Shown piece by piece: positions 1-7,132 of a DNA stretch of 55,507 bases. The position numbers were made by a program, and so were the translations under genes. Source of the DNA: Anaerolineaceae bacterium (lineage in GTDB: Bacteria; Chloroflexota; Anaerolineae; Aggregatilineales; Phototrophicaceae); contig WGMX01000051.1 of assembly GCA_016124855.1 (NCBI GenBank), positions 1 to 55,507 on the forward strand, read 5' to 3'. Numbering within the stretch: the stretch's first letter is position 1; each line of letters opens with the position of its first letter. Under the pieces are notes generated by a model. That model was not told the origin of the DNA, did no database searches, and saw only the letters and a list, made by a program, of their open reading frames with translations.

Positions 1-127
1 AGTTCTTGGAGGTTTATTACAATCGGCAACGCTTACATTCCACTCTTGGCTATTGCACTCCCGCTGCTTTTGAGGCAGCCTTTACCGGATGAATCTTTTG
101 ACTCTCCACAAAACTGGGGCAAGTCCA
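1..127 (+). mobile_element. Right end of an IS3-family insertion sequence (cut by window edge)
   Basis: The last part of an IS3-type transposase reading frame ends at 92. About 35 bases later comes a GGGGCAAGTCCA segment ending near 127. That sequence and the terminal CA resemble the ends of IS3-family elements (family knowledge, from memory). The left end lies outside the window, so the inverted repeat and any target duplication cannot be checked. The exact right boundary is inferred. Confidence 0.7.
3..92 (+). pseudogene. IS3-family transposase OrfB, C-terminal 29 codons only
   Basis: Reading from base 3, the frame encodes a short C-terminal peptide containing YYNRQRLHSTLGY, followed by a TP..FE segment and a TGA stop at 90-92. 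YN-x-x-R-x-HS-x-LGY is the hallmark end of IS3-family DDE transposases, just after the catalytic glutamate. The protein is partial only because the window starts inside it. Whether the full element is intact cannot be told. It is a DNA transposition enzyme by family. Confidence 0.8.
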
Positions 128-291
128 AAAATGAGATGTTAAGGTGCGCGGTCGGGATAATGGCAACTTACTAATTGGAATGGTAATTAGGTAACGGACG
201 GCATGATGATGTTTAACAAATTGGAACGGAGAAACAATCATATCCCTAACCCCAGCCCTTTTCCCGTAGTAACAGGTCAAGGGAGAAATAC

Positions 292-316
292 GGGAGCACA
301 CATAGGTGCTCCCCTA
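292..316. repeat. Palindromic repeat, GGGAGCAC hairpin
   Basis: GGGAGCAC (292-299) pairs perfectly with GTGCTCCC (306-313) around a 6-base loop. The 22-base unit recurs identically at 25946-25967. It belongs to a family of short hairpins that end in CCCTAC or similar. Confidence 0.8.
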
Positions 317-344
317 CGCCGGGTACTCCGTATTAAAAAGTTAA

Positions 345-366
345 ACGGCATTATGCCGTCCCTACG
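345..366. repeat. Palindromic repeat, ACGGCAT hairpin with CCCTACG tail
   Basis: ACGGCAT (345-351) pairs with ATGCCGT (353-359), followed by CCCTACG. It has the same layout as the other CCCTAC-tailed hairpins in this window but a different stem sequence. Confidence 0.65.
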
Positions 367-665
367 AAAATATGCTCAGTTGAAACAGAATTTTCAACCA
401 TCATTTACCACACTAGATAGTAAACAACCATCATCCCGCCCTACAACACAGTGTAATCGATTTAAGTACAGAACGGGTTACATTTTGGAAGAACATTTTG
501 TAACTGTTTGTCGGGGTTGGGGATAACTTTACAGGCGAGATAAGCGGCAGTGAGGTTGGCAACACGTTAGAAAATGGTATGCCGACAAACCTAAAGTAAA
601 CTCTTTTAGTAACAAGTTGCAAGAGGCAAGTTACAAGAGAGGTAAAGTAAGGCACATGAAGCGGC

Positions 666-709
666 GGACACGGCATCCCACGGGAGGCTACGCACTGCCG
701 TGTCCCTAC
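666..709. repeat. Palindromic repeat, GGACACGGCA hairpin with CCCTAC tail
   Basis: GGACACGGCA (666-675) pairs with TGCCGTGTCC (696-705) over 10 bp with a 20-base loop, and CTAC follows. It lies about 40 bases before the first dehydrogenase gene and has no T-run, so it reads as a dispersed repeat rather than a terminator. Confidence 0.7.
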
Positions 710-749
710 GTAATTTGAAATTATTGAATAGGGAAAGCAACAGGGGAAT

Positions 750-1520
750 ATGGGTGAATTAGACGGACGGATTGCGATTGTAACCGGTGCAGGTCGCGGC
801 ATCGGCTTTGGGATTGCGACACGGTTATGCAAGGCGGGAGCGACAGCCGTGATTGCCGAGTTCAATCCGCAAACAGGCAATGAGGCGGTTGCCAAGCTGA
901 CGGCTGAAGGATACACGGCGCATTTTCATCAAACGGATGTGACCAACGCCGACAGTGTGAACGCGCTCACGGATGCCATAAAAGCAAAGTTCGGGCGGAT
1001 TGATATTCTGGTCAACAATGCGGGTTTGGCGGAGATTGGCCCGACCGAAACCTTCCCGTTGGACAAATGGTATAAGCAGGTAGACGTGATGTACAACGGC
1101 GTATACCTGTGCATCCAGTCCGTTGGGCGGGTAATGTTGGAACAGCGCAAAGGCGTGATCCTCAACATCAGTTCGATTGGCGGTTTGGGCGCGTGGCCGA
1201 TGCGCTCGGCCTATAACAGTGCCAAGGCGGCGGTTATTAGCTTGACCGAGAACATCGGCACGGAATGGGCGCGGCGGGGCGTGCGGGTGGTGAGTGTCGC
1301 GCCGGGGGTGACGCGCACGGCGATTTTGCAGCAGATGGTGGATGAGGGGATTGCCTCGCTGACCCAATACAACAAGCGGACACCGATGGGGCGTGTGGGC
1401 GAAGTAGACGAAATCGCCAGCGTGGTGCAATTTTTAGTGAGCGACCGTGCCAGTTACATCACGGCGACAACGGTAACGGTGGATGGCGGTTGGACGGCGT
1501 GGGGCAATTTGCCTTTATAG
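750..1520 (+). CDS. SDR-family oxidoreductase (candidate sugar dehydrogenase)
   Basis: This 256-residue classical short-chain dehydrogenase has the cofactor motif TGAGRGIG (residues 12-19), NNAG (89-92), and catalytic S142, Y155 and K159 with N116. Members use NAD(P) to oxidise or reduce alcohols and sugars in the cytoplasm. The ATG at 750 has AGGGGA just upstream. A second SDR and an SMP-30 lactonase follow on the same strand, and two fucosidase genes lie a little further on. I therefore infer a role in oxidising a free sugar such as L-fucose to a lactone, but the substrate cannot be read from sequence. Other SDR roles (3-oxoacyl reductase, polyol dehydrogenase) are possible. The two SDRs are similar and may be diverged duplicates. 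Confidence 0.88.
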   Translation: MGELDGRIAIVTGAGRGIGFGIATRLCKAGATAVIAEFNPQTGNEAVAKLTAEGYTAHFHQTDVTNADSVNALTDAIKAKFGRIDILVNNAGLAEIGPTETFPLDKWYKQVDVMYNGVYLCIQSVGRVMLEQRKGVILNISSIGGLGAWPMRSAYNSAKAAVISLTENIGTEWARRGVRVVSVAPGVTRTAILQQMVDEGIASLTQYNKRTPMGRVGEVDEIASVVQFLVSDRASYITATTVTVDGGWTAWGNLPL

Positions 1521-1551
1521 GGGAAAATAACCCCTAACCCTTCAGAATTGA

Positions 1552-1586
1552 ACCGCAGAGATCGCAGAGGACGCAGAGAAATACGG
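1552..1586. repeat. CAGAGA-rich dispersed repeat
   Basis: A run of CGCAGAG-type units (CGCAGAG, CGCAGAGG, CGCAGAG) sits between the two SDR genes. A related CACAG/ACAGAG run is found at 40932-40970 before a rhamnosidase gene. Similar strings occur as dispersed intergenic repeats in other genomes (from memory); I see no coding capacity. Confidence 0.5.
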
Positions 1587-1708
1587 AGTGCTTTTTAAAA
1601 AGGCAATTAATTATTTACCAAACCCCACTCTGGCTTTCATCACCAATGTTCGCAGGCGATGGAGGGACAACACAAGATAAGTGGTGTGGTATTTTCTTAG
1701 GAGAGAGT

Positions 1709-2494
1709 ATGCGATTTGAAAAGCAAGTGGTGGTGGTGACAGGCGCAGGACGTGGGATTGGTTATGCGCTGGCAGAACGATTTGCTCAGGAAGGCGCGAC
1801 GGTCATCATCGCTGAGATTAATACTGAAACCGGAAAGGAAGCGGCGGCTAAACTGAACGCGACCTTTGAGCAATTGGATGTGCGCGATTCGAAAGCTGTT
1901 AAGTCGGTTGTGGATGGCATTGTGGCACGACACGGACGTATTGACGTGTGGATCAACAACGCAGGTGTGGCACACAAAGGGTTAGCGGTGGACATCGAAC
2001 CAGAAGATTGGGATGCCGACATTGGTGTGATGCTTTCCGGCGCATTCTACTGCGCGCATTATGTGGGCAAAGTTATGATCGCACAGGGTAAAGGGTCGAT
2101 GGTCAATGTGGCCTCGGTGAATGGTTTCTTCGCCCAAAAAGCACGAGCGCCTTACTGTGCCGCTAAAGCCGGATTAATCATGCTGACCAAAGTGTTAGCT
2201 TCGGAATGGGCAGAACACGGTGTGCGAGTCAATGGGGTTGCTCCGGGTGTAGTGATGACCGATTTGGTGCAGCAGGGAATCGACCAAGGAATGGTGACCG
2301 AACAGACCTATCTCAGCCGGATTCCGATGGGAAGATTGGGCGAATTGAACGAGGTTGTGGAAGCCGTGACCTTCCTCGCCAGTGATGAGGCCACCTTTAT
2401 GACCGGTGAAGTGATGAAGGTTGATGGCGGTTGGACGGCTTACCATCTGTTTTATCCGTATGAAACGGCGTTCGCGACGGCGGGGGAAAAGTAG
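1709..2494 (+). CDS. SDR-family oxidoreductase (candidate sugar dehydrogenase), second copy
   Basis: This 261-residue classical SDR has TGAGRGIG (11-18), NNAG (83-86), and catalytic S136, Y149 and K153. The frame is open further upstream, but ATG 1709 is chosen because AGGAGAGAG (1699-1706) precedes it and the protein then starts right at the Rossmann fold. It resembles the preceding SDR in length and in the C-terminal VDGGWTA segment, which both proteins share. It probably oxidises a sugar or sugar acid with NAD(P) in the cytoplasm. Two adjacent SDRs plus a lactonase fit a non-phosphorylative deoxysugar route (inference). The 190-bp gap to the first SDR contains a repeat, so the two may be transcribed separately. 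Confidence 0.87.
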   Translation: MRFEKQVVVVTGAGRGIGYALAERFAQEGATVIIAEINTETGKEAAAKLNATFEQLDVRDSKAVKSVVDGIVARHGRIDVWINNAGVAHKGLAVDIEPEDWDADIGVMLSGAFYCAHYVGKVMIAQGKGSMVNVASVNGFFAQKARAPYCAAKAGLIMLTKVLASEWAEHGVRVNGVAPGVVMTDLVQQGIDQGMVTEQTYLSRIPMGRLGELNEVVEAVTFLASDEATFMTGEVMKVDGGWTAYHLFYPYETAFATAGEK

Positions 2495-2501
2495 GCAAAG
2501 C

Positions 2502-2550
2502 CCTCACCCCCGACCCCTCTCCCCACCGCCGAGTACGGCTAGGAGAGGGG
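2502..2550. repeat. C-rich palindromic repeat (CTCACCCCC...AGAGGGG)
   Basis: CCCCTCTCC (2514-2522) pairs with GGAGAGGGG (2542-2550), following CCCTCACCCCCGA. It is one of several pyrimidine-rich hairpins in the window, and a CCCTAC-tailed hairpin follows directly. Confidence 0.65.
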
Positions 2551-2559
2551 CTTAAAAGC

Positions 2560-2583
2560 GGGCGCACAGCCGTGCGCCCCTAC
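2560..2583. repeat. Palindromic repeat, GGGCGCAC hairpin with CCTAC tail
   Basis: GGGCGCAC (2560-2567) pairs with GTGCGCCC (2572-2579) around AGCC, and CTAC follows. The whole 24-base unit recurs exactly at 36598-36621 and with one change at 6888-6911. Confidence 0.8.
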
Positions 2584-2633
2584 CGAGAAATTATTGAAAG
2601 ATTAACAGTAGGTTCGCAAAAAGGATTTTTACG

Positions 2634-3482
2634 ATGAGCGAAAACATTTTACAGTTGACGGTGCTGCCACCGGGGTTGGATCATCCTGAAGGGGTAGCGT
2701 GGGGACCGGATGGCAAGGTTTATGCAGGTGGTGAAGCGGGGCAAGTCTATCGGCTGGATTTGACGGATAACTCCTGTGAGGCTTTTGCCAATACGGGCGG
2801 TTTTGTGTTGGGGTTGGCGCATGACGCGGCAGGCAATACCTATGTCTGCGATCAAGGCCGCAAGCAAATCGTCAAAATAACACCGATGGGCGATGTTTCG
2901 ACTTACTCCGATGGTAACGACGAGCAAAAAATGCGTGTGCCGAATTATCCGGTATTTGATGCCGATGGCAATCTCTACGTGTCGGATTCGGGCGAATGGG
3001 GCGCGAAAAACGGTTTTATCTGGCGTATTCGTCCCAACGGTGCGGCTGAAATTTGGGATCGGCAGGCCAGCGGATTCACCAACGGCATGTGCCTCGGTGC
3101 TGATGGGCGATCACTGTATATTGTCGAGTCCACTCCGCCGCTGATTTCAAAGATTCCATTTAATGCCGATGGTTCGGCGGGAGCGCGTTCGGTGGTGATC
3201 GAACTGCCGCGCACTGTGCCGGATGGTGTAGCGCTGGATATTGAAGGAAATTTATATATTTCGTGCTACAACCCGAATATCATTTTCCGCTTTGGCACGG
3301 ATGGCAAGCTGGTCACGTTGTATGACGATTGGGAACAGTTGATGTTGGTCGCGCCCACCAATATCGCTTTTGGCGGCGCAGATATGAAAACCCTTGTGAT
3401 TGCGAATTTGTGCGGCTGGAATTTAGTAACCGCGCCGATGGAGGTTGCCGGTTTGCCGGTGAAGTATCCGAAGGTGGGATAA
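2634..3482 (+). CDS. SMP-30/gluconolactonase-family protein
   Basis: This 282-residue protein has the repeated strand pattern of a six-bladed beta-propeller (for example DGKVYAGG, GNTYVCDQG, GNLYVSDSG, GNLYISC). SMP-30 members are metal-dependent lactonases that open sugar lactones. The PEG near residue 18-20 supplies the expected metal-binding Glu19, and NLYVSDSG and VPDGVALD match later metal-site positions. AAAAAGGA lies 9 bases before ATG 2634. No signal peptide is visible, so it is cytoplasmic. Placed after two dehydrogenases, it would hydrolyse the lactone they make (inference). A fuconate or rhamnonate dehydratase and an aldolase are not in the window. Other propeller functions, such as strictosidine synthase-like ones, are less likely. 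Confidence 0.85.
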   Translation: MSENILQLTVLPPGLDHPEGVAWGPDGKVYAGGEAGQVYRLDLTDNSCEAFANTGGFVLGLAHDAAGNTYVCDQGRKQIVKITPMGDVSTYSDGNDEQKMRVPNYPVFDADGNLYVSDSGEWGAKNGFIWRIRPNGAAEIWDRQASGFTNGMCLGADGRSLYIVESTPPLISKIPFNADGSAGARSVVIELPRTVPDGVALDIEGNLYISCYNPNIIFRFGTDGKLVTLYDDWEQLMLVAPTNIAFGGADMKTLVIANLCGWNLVTAPMEVAGLPVKYPKVG

Positions 3483-3486
3483 AGAT

Positions 3487-3608
3487 ACCCCTAACCCCAA
3501 CCCTTCCCCCGTAGCATTCACGACACGCCAGTTTTGGTCGATTGAGGGAAAGAACCTCACCCCCTAGCCCCCTCTCCGTGTACAGAGAGGGGGGATTTGG
3601 GGGGAGAG
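3487..3608. repeat. Two C-rich palindromic repeats in tandem
   Basis: The first unit (3487-3550) has CCCCTAACCCCAACCC, then CGTAG and CGCCAGTTTTGG. The second (3555-3608) has CTCACCCCCTAGCCCC, with CCCCCTCTC (3568-3576) pairing with GAGAGGGGG (3585-3593). Both types recur elsewhere in the window. Confidence 0.65.
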
Positions 3609-3690
3609 ATTACTGGGTTGTCGAAAAAAGTGTCGTCTTGTGAACCCCATGGCAACAGGGGAGGGAATCAATACAAATTCGATAAATCGT

Positions 3691-4149
3691 CTAAGATGGT
3701 TTTTGGGCGGGCTGCATGAGTTCGATGACGATGCCATCAGGGTCTTTCATGTAGAGCGCCCAACCGCCTTTGTTCGGCCCTTGATCGAGGTAAGTCGGCG
3801 TACTGATAAATTCCACGCCAGCCGCTTTGAGTTTTTCGTAGAGCGGTTGTAAGTCATCCACAAAATAACAGATGTGACCGCTGCCGGGATTATTCGGCGT
3901 CAGGTCTTGGGGTAACCCTTTGGGATGCTTGTAGCCGTTGAGTTCCAATAAATGGCTTGTACCGGGAATTCGGAGCACGGCATTATGCACGACCGCGTCA
4001 GGGAAACCGATGATGGTGCGGAAATAATCGAGCGTGACTTCGGGACGGTCAATAATCAGTTCAAAACCGAGTAAATCCCGGTAAAATTGAATCGAGCGTT
4101 CGGTATCTGCGACGGTATAACTGGTGTGGTGTGCGCCAATAATGCCCAT
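3691..4149 (-). CDS. VOC (glyoxalase/bleomycin resistance/dioxygenase) fold protein
   Basis: This 152-residue protein has two beta-alpha-beta-beta-beta modules, as expected for one complete VOC domain. The likely metal ligands are H8, E69, H92 and E143, the usual His-Glu-His-Glu set, so a divalent-metal enzyme is expected. Family members are glyoxalase I, methylmalonyl-CoA epimerase, ring-cleaving dioxygenases and others; nothing here decides among them. An AGGA lies 11 bases before the ATG at 4149. The gene is convergent with the lactonase and separated from the fucosidase genes by a repeat. A role in handling lactaldehyde or methylglyoxal from deoxysugar breakdown is possible but unproven. 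Confidence 0.85.
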   Translation of the reverse strand: MGIIGAHHTSYTVADTERSIQFYRDLLGFELIIDRPEVTLDYFRTIIGFPDAVVHNAVLRIPGTSHLLELNGYKHPKGLPQDLTPNNPGSGHICYFVDDLQPLYEKLKAAGVEFISTPTYLDQGPNKGGWALYMKDPDGIVIELMQPAQKPS

Positions 4150-4274
4150 TATTTAAATAATCCTTTTTGCTATTTAATTTCTGCGGGGATTATACAGAAG
4201 TCCTGCGGATGAGGCATGTTATTTGTGAGTCCATATTTGATGGATAACAGGTTTTGCGTCAACAATGCTTAAAT

Positions 4275-4360
4275 CCTCACCCCCTAGCCCCCTCCCCATT
4301 TCATGGCAGAGGGGGAACAAATGCAAATTCAGGGGGAGAAACACGCAAGCAGACAATCCG
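4275..4360. repeat. C-rich palindromic repeat
   Basis: CCTCACCCCCTAGCCCC repeats the start of the unit at 3555. Its downstream arm is purine-rich (GCAGAGGGGG). It fills the gap between the VOC gene and the end of the fucosidase operon. Confidence 0.6.
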
Positions 4361-4372
4361 AGCAAGTGATGG

Positions 4373-5629
4373 CTAGGAGAGAACGACGACGGTATCCATC
4401 GGATCGCGACCGGATTCAGGAATGGTGACAATGAATTTATCGTCGCGGTGTTCGATGGGCAGCGCCTCTCCACCCTTTAACAAGCGTGCCGTTTTCACAG
4501 TATCCGGTACGCCGGTGAGCGTAACCGAGTCGCTGATGTAATCCAGCACGTGCACGTAGTGGGTATCACCTTTGCGGGTGCTGACGCTGATGGCTGTCGG
4601 GTTAATGACACCCGCGCGCGTGCCATAGACTGACTCACCATTTTCTTTGAGCCATGCGCCTATGCCGCGCAGCCGTGAGATATGAGTCGGTACGATCTCG
4701 CCGGTTTCTAGCGGGCCAACATTGAGCAGGTAGTTCGCGCCTGCGCTGGCACTGCGAACCAGATTGCTAATCAACTGTTTGGTCGATTTGTAATTGACGC
4801 TGCCCGCGATGTGAAACCAGTGATTATTGATGGTCATGCAGACTTCAAGCGGCTTGTCGGAGATGGTCGGTGAATTGAAGCCGGCGGTGTTCAACCCCGG
4901 TAAATCTTGCTCGAAGCCCTGCACGTCCTCACCCGGCAGTATGGGGTCAGAATGGCGGTTGTTGATGATGACTGCATCGGGTTGCAGCGTGTGGATCATG
5001 TCGTAGAGCTTGTCGTATTCGTACCACTCCCCTTCGGGCGGCAGGAAATAGGAATCCTTTTCATCATAAACGTGGTTCGGCCAATCACCGTCAAACCACA
5101 TGCTGGCGATTTCGCCGTAATTGGTGCAGAGTTCGCGCACTTGACCGTGCAGGAAAGCGATGTAATCCGACCATGCGAGGCCGCTCTCTTTGCGGAAGCG
5201 GTAGGCCGGATGATGCCAATCAAGCAGTGAATGGTAGAAGCCCATCTTTACATCACCACGTTTGGCGCAAGCATTCACCAACTCGCGAACAGGATCCCGC
5301 TTGAATGGGGTAAAAGCGGTGATTTTGTAATCGCTGAGGGCAGTATCGTACATGCTAAAGCCGTCATGATGTTTGGTGGTAAAAACGATGTACTTTTGCC
5401 CAGCGTCGGCAGCGATGCTCACCCATTCGTCAGCATTGAATTTAGTCGGGTTCAGGCGCGCGGCAATTTTCTCGTATTCGGGAACCGAAATACTTTCGCC
5501 GTGCATCAGCCAATCGTGACGCGGGGCAACGGCTGTCGGCCCCCAATGGATGAACATGCCGAAGCGAATATCTTGATACCTGTTCAGACCTTTTTCGGAG
5601 GCTTGTTTGACTTGAGTTGTTGTTTGCAT
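4373..5629 (-). CDS. Alpha-L-fucosidase, GH29 (second of tandem pair)
   Basis: This 418-residue protein belongs to GH29, retaining exo-alpha-L-fucosidases. It has RFGMFIHWG (22-30), KHHDGFSMYD (86-95) and MWFDGDW (177-183), where D180 is the expected catalytic nucleophile; the acid/base residue is not conserved in family position and I do not assign it. A beta-sandwich-like C-terminal part follows. No signal peptide, so hydrolysis is intracellular, on imported fucosides. Its ATG overlaps the stop of the upstream fucosidase by one base (TGATG), implying coupled translation. It is clearly a paralogue of that gene but differs after HWG (PTAVAPRHDW against LYSIIGKQEW), a pocket region, so the two may differ in linkage preference. 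Confidence 0.93.
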   Translation of the reverse strand: MQTTTQVKQASEKGLNRYQDIRFGMFIHWGPTAVAPRHDWLMHGESISVPEYEKIAARLNPTKFNADEWVSIAADAGQKYIVFTTKHHDGFSMYDTALSDYKITAFTPFKRDPVRELVNACAKRGDVKMGFYHSLLDWHHPAYRFRKESGLAWSDYIAFLHGQVRELCTNYGEIASMWFDGDWPNHVYDEKDSYFLPPEGEWYEYDKLYDMIHTLQPDAVIINNRHSDPILPGEDVQGFEQDLPGLNTAGFNSPTISDKPLEVCMTINNHWFHIAGSVNYKSTKQLISNLVRSASAGANYLLNVGPLETGEIVPTHISRLRGIGAWLKENGESVYGTRAGVINPTAISVSTRKGDTHYVHVLDYISDSVTLTGVPDTVKTARLLKGGEALPIEHRDDKFIVTIPESGRDPMDTVVVLS

Positions 5630-6858
5630 CAGGTTAGCACCACAACAGTATCAATCGTATCCCGTTGAGCTTCAGGAATGCAGAGGACGGTTTTGTCGTC
5701 GCGGCGTTCCAGCTCAATCGCCGCGCCACCGTTGAGCAATCGTGCTTTTGTCACGGTGTCCGGTACGCCGGTGACGGTCACACAGTCACTGGTGTAATCC
5801 AGAACATGTAGATAATGGGTATCGCCTTTGCGGGTGCTGACCGTGACAGCGGTCGGGGGAATTGCGCCGGCGCGTGTGCCATAAACCGACTCGCCGTTGG
5901 ACTTGAGCCATTGGCCTACACCGCGCAGCCGTGCCGCATGAGCCGGAACGATTTCGCCCAAAGCAGTCGGGCCGACGTTGAGTAGATAGTTGCCACCGAC
6001 GCTGGCACTGCGCACCAAGAGGTGAACCAGATGCGGTGTGGATTTGGTGTTGCTGTCGTTAGCGCTAAAACCCCAATGATCGTTGATGGTCATACAGACT
6101 TCGAGCGGCAGTTTGGAAATGGTGGTGGTGTTGAAACCAGCCGTATTGACACCGGGCAAATCCTGCTCGAAGCCCTGTACATCCTCACCGGGCAGCGGAT
6201 TTTCATGACGGTTGTTCAACACGACCGCATCCGGCTGCAAACTGTGGATCATGTCGTAGAGCTTGTCGTACTCGAATGAGCCACCCGCTTCGAAATAGGC
6301 GTTATTTTCATCAAGCGCATGATGCGGCCAATCGCCATCAAACCAGATGCAGGCAATATCGCCAAAATTGGTGCAGAGTTCACGCACCTGACCATGCAAA
6401 AATGCGATGTAATCTGACCACGCCAAACCGCTCTCGCTGCGGAAACGGTAAGCCGGATGATGCCAGTCGAGCAGCGAACTGTAAAAGCCGAGTTTGATGT
6501 CACTGCGTTTGGCTATGGCGTCGGCCAATTCACGCATCGGATCACGCTTGAACGGTGTGTTGGTGACTTTGTAATCGCTCAGTGCGGTGTCGTACATGCT
6601 GAAGCCATCATGGTGGCGGCTGGTCGGAACGATATATTTTTGTCCAGCGTCGGCAGCGATGCTGACCCATTCTTCCGCGTTGAATCTAACGGGATTGAAC
6701 TGCGGCACAAGTTTTTCATATTCAGGAACGGGAATGCGGTCGGTATGCATGACCCATTCTTGTTTCCCAATGATTGAGTAGAGTCCCCAGTGGATAAACA
6801 TGCCAAAGCGGATGTCTTGAAACCAATTGAGTCCTTTTTCGGAAGCTTGTAGAGCCAA
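5629..6858 (-). CDS. Alpha-L-fucosidase, GH29 (first of tandem pair)
   Basis: This 409-residue GH29 enzyme removes alpha-L-fucose with retention. It has RFGMFIHWGLYS (17-28), RHHDGFSMYD (81-90) and IWFDGDW (171-177), with D174 the expected nucleophile. No signal sequence is visible, so it is cytoplasmic. It lies downstream of the LplB/YtcP-type transporter and its binding protein, and its TGA overlaps the ATG of the second fucosidase. The segment before HHDG reads PTSR where the paralogue has FTTK, a subtle difference close to the active site. The 274-bp gap from the binding-protein gene contains a stem-loop and a CCTAC-tailed repeat, so the fucosidases may be made at a lower level than the binding protein. 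Confidence 0.93.
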   Translation of the reverse strand: MALQASEKGLNWFQDIRFGMFIHWGLYSIIGKQEWVMHTDRIPVPEYEKLVPQFNPVRFNAEEWVSIAADAGQKYIVPTSRHHDGFSMYDTALSDYKVTNTPFKRDPMRELADAIAKRSDIKLGFYSSLLDWHHPAYRFRSESGLAWSDYIAFLHGQVRELCTNFGDIACIWFDGDWPHHALDENNAYFEAGGSFEYDKLYDMIHSLQPDAVVLNNRHENPLPGEDVQGFEQDLPGVNTAGFNTTTISKLPLEVCMTINDHWGFSANDSNTKSTPHLVHLLVRSASVGGNYLLNVGPTALGEIVPAHAARLRGVGQWLKSNGESVYGTRAGAIPPTAVTVSTRKGDTHYLHVLDYTSDCVTVTGVPDTVTKARLLNGGAAIELERRDDKTVLCIPEAQRDTIDTVVVLT

Positions 6859-6887
6859 AGTAAGACCTCTTTTCTTTGTAAGTATTT

Positions 6888-6911
6888 GGGCGCGCAGCCG
6901 TGCGCCCCTAC
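6888..6911. repeat. Palindromic repeat, GGGCGCGC hairpin with CCTAC tail
   Basis: This is the same unit as at 2560-2583 and 36598-36621, with one base changed in the left arm. It lies just upstream of the first fucosidase gene within the operon. Confidence 0.8.
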
Positions 6912-7066
6912 ACCCTAAACCTGTTTTTTATGGATTATTGAGATAATCCGTTACAGCCCTAGCAATATGAACAAATAGCCTTACACCAAATGGATGCAAA
7001 GCGTTTAGGAATATGCTGAATTGTTGTTACAATAGCGCTATGACATATGCGAAATGTCACGGTGAT

Positions 7067-7117
7067 GGATGAGACTGGTGATCGCGCGATGGTTAGACCG
7101 CTTACCAGTTCTCATCC
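7067..7117 (-). promoter_or_regulatory. Long stem-loop after the binding-protein gene
   Basis: GGATGAGACTGGT (7067-7079) pairs with ACCAGTTCTCATCC (7104-7117) with one bulged base. The loop contains the perfect palindrome ATCGCGCGAT (7081-7090). It sits just after the solute-binding-protein stop, before the fucosidases. No T-run follows on the minus strand, so an mRNA-stabilising or processing hairpin is likelier than a terminator. Confidence 0.5.
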
Positions 7118-7132
7118 AAAACGATTAAAAAC

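Larger units (their letters stand above)
93..749. other. Gene-poor spacer with several short palindromic repeats
   Basis: No frame here looks like a real protein; the open frames are made of repeat sequence. The stretch holds the IS right end, a CCCTAACCCC-type repeat (244-285), and hairpins at 292-313, 345-366 and 666-709, each followed by CCTAC. An AATCGATT palindrome at 455-462 matches the half-site of the putative LacI operator at 13112-13134. No convincing promoter for the downstream dehydrogenase gene was identified. Confidence 0.6.

Noticed and set aside
203..526. Open frame of 107 residues on the plus strand
   Set aside because: It is built from repeat sequence (C-rich unit and three hairpins), has no ribosome site and resembles no protein.
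825..1430. 201-residue minus-strand frame inside the first SDR gene
   Set aside because: Antisense to a protein with all SDR motifs; a shadow of its codon bias.
3640..3852. Plus-strand frame over the VOC gene end
   Set aside because: Overlaps the C-terminal end of a clear VOC-fold protein; no family match.
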